64,000 bases of DNA from Streptomyces sp. NBC_00425 (GTDB taxonomy: Bacteria > Actinomycetota > Actinomycetes > Streptomycetales > Streptomycetaceae), in NCBI RefSeq assembly GCF_036030735.1, contig NZ_CP107928.1:620001-684000 (forward strand), given 5' to 3'. The position numbers were made by a program, and so were the translations under genes. How positions within the stretch are numbered: the stretch's first letter is position 1; every line of letters starts with the position of its first letter. Of this stretch, positions 60,594 to 64,000 are shown in pieces. A model generated the notes under the pieces. It did not search any database. It was not told the origin of the DNA and worked only from the letters and a program-made list of their open reading frames with translations.

Positions 60594-60888
60594 GTCGGAT
60601 CCCAAAGCGATGAATCTACGCTTCCCCGATCCCGCGCAGCGGGCGGCCATCGCGGCAGCCGCCAAGCAGGCGGGGGTCAGCATGCAGGAATACATCGTCT
60701 CGGCCGCCTACGACCGGGCGACCGCGGTGGAGCAGCGGTTCCTGGAGGGCTTCAAGGCGTCCATGGCCCGCAGCGGCGCGACCTTCGCAGCCGAGCCCAG
60801 CGGCATCGACGTCAGCGCGGAGCAGCGGGTGATCGAGCAGGAGGCGCTGCGGGAGCTTGAGCAGCAGGAGCGGGGCCACGCCGCGTGA
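60592..60888 (+). CDS. antitoxin of a Doc-like toxin-antitoxin pair
   Basis: A 98-aa protein, MSDPKAMNLRFPDPAQRAAI. Residues about 5-50 have the MNLRFPDPAQRAAIAAAAKQ and SMQEYIVSAAYDRA pattern of ribbon-helix-helix (DUF1778/Arc-like) antitoxins. The remaining half is acidic and helical (AEQRVIEQEALRELEQQERG), as expected for the toxin-binding part. Its stop overlaps the toxin start (GTGA), so translation is coupled with antitoxin first. The operator of three phased GGTACC boxes covers its start codon and probably mediates autorepression; the transcript may be leaderless. Confidence 0.82.
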   Translation: MSDPKAMNLRFPDPAQRAAIAAAAKQAGVSMQEYIVSAAYDRATAVEQRFLEGFKASMARSGATFAAEPSGIDVSAEQRVIEQEALRELEQQERGHAA

Positions 60889-61271
60889 GCGAGCATGAAC
60901 CTCTCCACCCCCTCGATGTCACGTTTCTGCTGCACGCCGCCGAGCTGCTCGACGGTGATCCGCAGGTCGACGACTACGGGCCGCTGTACGCGGCCGTCGC
61001 CCGGGTCAACGCCCGGGCGATGGAGCGGCACATCTACGGATCGCTGTACCTCAAGGCCGCCGCCCTGCTGCACACCCTGGTGAAGCTGCCGTGCCTGGAA
61101 CACTCGAACGAGGCCTTCGCCTGGCACGCGACCGAGGCCTACATGGCCCTCAACGCACACGCCCTCGACTATCCACCCAAGGCAGCCGTTGCACTGGTGC
61201 GCGACACGGCGGTGGGAGCGCTCGGCGTCGCCCGGATCGCCCGGCAGCTTCGCGACTGGACTGCCGCCTGA
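60885..61271 (+). CDS. Fic/Doc-like toxin with altered active-site motif
   Basis: A 128-aa protein starting at GTG 60885. The Doc-like arrangement is kept: YGPLYAAVARVNARAMERHI, YLKAAALLHTLVKLPCLEHS, NEAFAWHATEAYMALNAHAL. The usual Fic/Doc signature HxFxD(G/A)N(K/G)R is here KLPCLEHSNEAFAWHA: the leading His, the Gly and the Arg are absent. Streptomyces has a set of such degenerate Doc-like toxins paired with small antitoxins, so this looks like a lineage trait, not decay. Canonical Doc phosphorylates EF-Tu. Whether this version has kinase or AMP-transfer activity is doubtful. Confidence 0.75.
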   Translation: MSEHEPLHPLDVTFLLHAAELLDGDPQVDDYGPLYAAVARVNARAMERHIYGSLYLKAAALLHTLVKLPCLEHSNEAFAWHATEAYMALNAHALDYPPKAAVALVRDTAVGALGVARIARQLRDWTAA

Positions 61272-61568
61272 CTCCCGGGGCAGGCGGTCCTGCTGCCGGC
61301 TCTTCGAGAGGCCTCGATCGACGCGCCGTCGCACTTCGGTGGCTTCTGCAGCGAGTGACCGGAAGCTGAGCGCGTCCGGGGATGCGCCGGGACGGGCGTG
61401 GTCGCGGCAGATAGCGAGTCATCACATGTCTCACGCTCCGGCGAGACGGGTGCCGGACAGGGCCAGGAGGACGTATCACCACCGTGGCTGATGTCGGTCC
61501 CTGTGCTTTCACGGAATCAAGCGACAGGCATTGACGACCGCGATGGGATGTCTATCATCCAAAGAGTC
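61272..61568. other. 297-bp region without a recognisable gene
   Basis: Between the toxin stop and the arabinofuranosidase promoter region. Nothing recognised. Confidence 0.5.
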
Positions 61569-61590
61569 CGAAACACCGAGTGTTGTTCGA
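61569..61590. promoter_or_regulatory. imperfect palindrome upstream of the GH54 gene
   Basis: AACAC-CGA-GTGTT (61572-61584) is perfect, and flanking CGA/TTCG extends it imperfectly. It is AT-richer than its surroundings and about 190 bp before the GH54 start. It may be an operator for a sugar-responsive repressor, as is usual for secreted glycoside hydrolases. No regulator gene adjoins. Confidence 0.4.
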
Positions 61591-61776
61591 TTTTTCGGAC
61601 AATTAGGCAGGGGCCCGGTGCTGACCACTCCGGCTCCCGTACGGCGACGCAAGCGCGACAGCTCCCCGCTGCACCAGAACCGTCCCTTCAGGTACGGCCC
61701 TTGCTCTTCGCCGTGAATACGGACCAGCTGACCTCGGTGTTGAAGCAAAGCCGCTCACCCCACCTTGGAGTCCGGC

Positions 61777-62895
61777 ATGCCCCCAGCGCCCGAACGCTCT
61801 GTCCTGCCCTTCTCCTTCATCCCCCCACCGAGTCGCGCACGCAGCGCACGTCCTTCGGCGGCCAAGGCAGCCGCGTGCGTGGCGACCCTCCTGGTCACGC
61901 TGTTGGCCGCCCTGATCTCGCCGGGCTCGGCGTCGGCAGCCGCCGCAGGTCCCTGTGACCTCTACGCTGCCGGCGGGACACCGTGCGTCGCGGCGCACAG
62001 CACCGTGCGTGGTCTGTACGCGTCGTACAACGGCCCGCTCTACCAGGTCAGGCGCTCCTCGGACAACGCGACCAGAAACATCGGGGTCGTGGCTGGCGGC
62101 GGTGTGGCGAACGCCGCGGTCCAGGACTCCTTCTGCGCGGGCACGAGTTGCGTCATCACCTGGGTGTACGACCAGTCGGGTCACGGCAACAACCTGGGCT
62201 ACCAGGGGCCCGGCGGCGTCGGCGGGTCCGACACGGCGGCCAAAGCAACCAGCGAGTCGCTGACGGTCGGTGGCGGCAAGGCGTACTCCCTCTACATCGA
62301 CCCGAGGAACAGCTACTGGCGTGACGGCCGCCAGACGGGGGTGCCCACGGGCAGCGCCCCCGAGGGGATGTACATGGTCACCAGCGGCACGCATGTCAAC
62401 AGCGGCTGCTGCTTCGACTACGGCAACAGCGAGACCACGCGCAAGGCCGACGGCCCAGGCGCGATGGACGCGATCAACTTCAGCAGATCTTGTTGGTTCG
62501 GAGGCTGTTCCGGATCCGGGCCCTGGGTACAGGCAGACCTGGAGTACGGGCTGTTCCCCGGCGGCAGCACGTCCTGGAACCCCAACCAGCGTGCGTTTCC
62601 CGTCAAGTTCGTCACCGCGACGCTGAAGAACAACGGCACGTCCCGGTTCGCGATCAAGGGCGGCAACGCCCAGTCGGGCAGCCTGACCACGCTGTACGAC
62701 GGCTCGCTTCCCCGCGGATACAGCCCCATGAAGAAGCAGGGCGCGATCATCCTCGGCAGCGGCGGGGACTGTTGCGTCGGCAACACCAATCTCAGCGCCG
62801 GGACGTTCTACGAGGGAGCCATCACCTCCGGCTACCCCTCCGACGCCACCGAGAACGCCGTGCAGGCCAACATCGCCGCCGCCGGCTACCGCTGA
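61777..62895 (+). CDS. secreted alpha-L-arabinofuranosidase, GH54 (AbfB catalytic domain)
   Basis: A 372-aa exported enzyme. ATG 61777 lies 6 nt after GGAG; TTG 61765 is less likely. Long signal peptide with the hydrophobic stretch AACVATLLVTLLAALISPGS and cleavage near ASA-AAA (about residue 58). The mature part is the GH54 catalytic domain: GPCDLYAAGGTPCVAAHSTV, SYNGPLYQVRRSSDNATRNI, DSFCAGTSCVITWVYDQSG, EGMYMVTSGTHVNSGCCFDY. The catalytic pair is expected at Glu256 (QADLEYGLF) and Asp331 (GGDCC), by analogy with the fungal enzyme. The usual C-terminal CBM42 arabinose-binding domain is missing. It releases arabinose side chains from arabinan and arabinoxylan. The esterase gene follows after 61 bp. 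Confidence 0.92.
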   Translation: MPPAPERSVLPFSFIPPPSRARSARPSAAKAAACVATLLVTLLAALISPGSASAAAAGPCDLYAAGGTPCVAAHSTVRGLYASYNGPLYQVRRSSDNATRNIGVVAGGGVANAAVQDSFCAGTSCVITWVYDQSGHGNNLGYQGPGGVGGSDTAAKATSESLTVGGGKAYSLYIDPRNSYWRDGRQTGVPTGSAPEGMYMVTSGTHVNSGCCFDYGNSETTRKADGPGAMDAINFSRSCWFGGCSGSGPWVQADLEYGLFPGGSTSWNPNQRAFPVKFVTATLKNNGTSRFAIKGGNAQSGSLTTLYDGSLPRGYSPMKKQGAIILGSGGDCCVGNTNLSAGTFYEGAITSGYPSDATENAVQANIAAAGYR

Positions 62896-62956
62896 AACCG
62901 CCTGCGGCAACCCCTTTTGCGCACAACCCGGTTGGACGGACCCCCCCTAGGAGCCG

Positions 62957-63886
62957 ATGATGCCCAAACCCAAGTTATGGCCCGCCGTGGCCGCGGCCCT
63001 TCTCGCGCTGGCCATGGCCGTCGGCGGTACGGCATTGCGCGACGGTGTCGACGGACAGCACACGGCCCTCACGGCCACCCGCTCCGCCGCCGCGACCGCC
63101 GGGTGCGGCAAGACCCCCGGGCTGACGAGCGGAACCCACACGCTTCAGGTCAATGGCAAGACCCGCAGCTACATCCTGAAAGTCCCGGACAACTACGACA
63201 AGAATCACGCCTACCGGCTGGTCTTCGGCTTCCACTGGCTGGGCGGCACCGCCACCGACGTGGCCACGGGCCGCACGGTGGAGAACGGCACCTGGGCCTA
63301 TTACGGACTTCAGCGGCTGTCGAACAACAGCGCCGTCTTCGTCGCACCCCAGGGCCTCAACAACGGCTGGGCCAACTCCGGCGGCGAAGACCTGACCTTC
63401 ACCGACAGCATGATCGCCCAGATCGAGGGCGCGCTGTGCATCGACACCACCCGGCTCTTCTCCGTCGGATTCAGTTACGGCGCCGCCATGACCCACGCGC
63501 TCGCGTGTGCGCGGGCGACGGTCTTCCGCGCGGTCGCGGTCCAGTCCGGTGGGCAGCTCAGCGGCTGCAGCGGCGGCTCCCAGCCCATCGCCTACCTCGG
63601 CATCCACGGTATCCGCGACAACGTCCTGGGCGTCTCCGGCGGACGCGGCCTGCGCGACCGGTTCGTCCGCAACAACGGCTGCGCCGCCCAGAACCCGCCC
63701 GAGCCCGCCCAGGGCAGCCGGACCCACCGCATCACCACCTACGCCGGATGCTCCGCCGGACACCCCGTGGAATGGGCCGCGTTCGACGAGGGCCACATCG
63801 CCGCACCACAGGACGGCGCCGCCGGTGACAGCGGCTCCCGAACCTGGGTGCCGGGCGAGGTCTGGAAGTTCTTCACACAGTTCTGA
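62957..63886 (+). CDS. secreted CE1-type feruloyl/acetylxylan esterase
   Basis: A 309-aa exported serine esterase; AGGAG precedes the tandem ATGs 62957/62960. Signal peptide LWPAVAAALLALAMAVGGTA. The alpha/beta-hydrolase core has SYILKVPDNYDKNHAYRLVF, GFHWLGGTATDVA, the nucleophile in SVGFSYGAAMTHALAC (Ser173), Asp in YLGIHGIRDN (about 220) and His in FDEGHIAAP (about 280). It resembles feruloyl esterase/polyhydroxybutyrate-depolymerase-like CE1 enzymes of Streptomyces. Placed 61 bp after the GH54 gene in the same direction, it is probably cotranscribed: the esterase removes ferulate or acetate from arabinose/xylose residues while the other removes arabinose. Confidence 0.88.
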   Translation: MMPKPKLWPAVAAALLALAMAVGGTALRDGVDGQHTALTATRSAAATAGCGKTPGLTSGTHTLQVNGKTRSYILKVPDNYDKNHAYRLVFGFHWLGGTATDVATGRTVENGTWAYYGLQRLSNNSAVFVAPQGLNNGWANSGGEDLTFTDSMIAQIEGALCIDTTRLFSVGFSYGAAMTHALACARATVFRAVAVQSGGQLSGCSGGSQPIAYLGIHGIRDNVLGVSGGRGLRDRFVRNNGCAAQNPPEPAQGSRTHRITTYAGCSAGHPVEWAAFDEGHIAAPQDGAAGDSGSRTWVPGEVWKFFTQF

Positions 63887-63896
63887 AGCCCCCCTC

Positions 63897-63936
63897 CCCC
63901 GTCGGGTGAAACAACCACAACCCAACGCCGACGGGG
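63897..63936 (+). terminator. hairpin after the GH54-esterase operon
   Basis: CCCCGTCGG (63897-63905) pairs with CCGACGGGG (63928-63936): a 9-bp perfect stem with a 22-nt loop, 11 bp beyond the esterase stop. Confidence 0.55.
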
Positions 63937-64000
63937 CTCACTGATGTGCAGGCAGTCACGGCCACGTCCCGTGCAGCACGCGCTGCAGAGTTCCCGGGAC

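Overview
This window is high-GC actinobacterial DNA, almost certainly from a Streptomyces chromosome. The evidence is strong third-position G/C, frequent GTG starts, and the families present: a WhiB protein, a large SARP regulator, LAL-type LuxR regulators, RsbW-like and STAS proteins without a sigma factor, an HGxxPAAW-like small membrane protein, a mycothiol-dependent isomerase and a Doc-like toxin family common in the genus. The density of regulators, efflux pumps, secreted enzymes and decayed mobile DNA looks like an accessory or arm region. I see no rRNA, tRNA, CRISPR array, complete insertion sequence or complete biosynthetic gene cluster.

0-20 kb is a stress, efflux and redox neighbourhood. 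A TetR gene is divergent from a 14-TM drug exporter. A leftward run follows: Acg-type flavin oxidoreductase, second exporter, HxlR regulator, enoyl-CoA hydratase. Then come two near-copies of a module consisting of a LAL regulator plus a 71-aa protein, a flavin monooxygenase, a WhiB protein and a GtrA-like membrane protein. Two cis-regulatory systems tie this region together. (1) A four-site palindromic operator, GCCAAC-N4-GTTGGC in two overlapping pairs 54-55 bp apart, lies at three loci: TetR/exporter, monooxygenase and GtrA. (2) A 17-bp element, GGGTGGTGCGCGAGCAC or a close variant, lies at five places: before each LAL gene, after each LAL gene, and before a decayed Acg copy.

16.7-18.5 kb and 22.1-22.9 kb hold relics: an IS21-type transposase interrupted by a methyltransferase gene, and a degraded third LAL regulator. 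An MMPL transporter sits between them. 23-26 kb has a LysR regulator divergent from a phzF-like/ornithine-cyclodeaminase-like operon. 26-35 kb is a mixed stretch: an orphan copy of the LAL element, HATPase and STAS regulators, a quinone oxidoreductase, FKBP, a PLP-dependent dehydratase, an IS256 relic and a small secreted protein. 35.6-39.2 kb is one 1183-aa SARP-AAA-TPR regulator.

40-50.6 kb contains a helical-repeat protein, a third MFS exporter, an APH-like kinase, a TauE/SafE permease, a secreted NlpC/P60 enzyme with three SH3-like repeats, and a second-type methionyl-tRNA synthetase. The synthetase is preceded by what looks like a Met-Met leader peptide and attenuator. 50.7-55.5 kb is a graveyard: integrase, FtsX-type permease, response regulator and sugar-permease fragments around one intact mycothiol-dependent isomerase-like gene. 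55.7-64 kb holds an alpha/beta hydrolase, an AsnC regulator divergent from an M20 peptidase, a DinB protein, a toxin-antitoxin pair with a triple GGTACC operator, and a secreted GH54 arabinofuranosidase plus CE1 esterase pair for plant cell-wall breakdown.

The most promising candidates for undescribed biology are the shared TetR-type four-site operator regulon, the duplicated LAL/71-aa module with its shared element, and the MetRS leader. All assignments are from reading motifs by eye. No database search was run.
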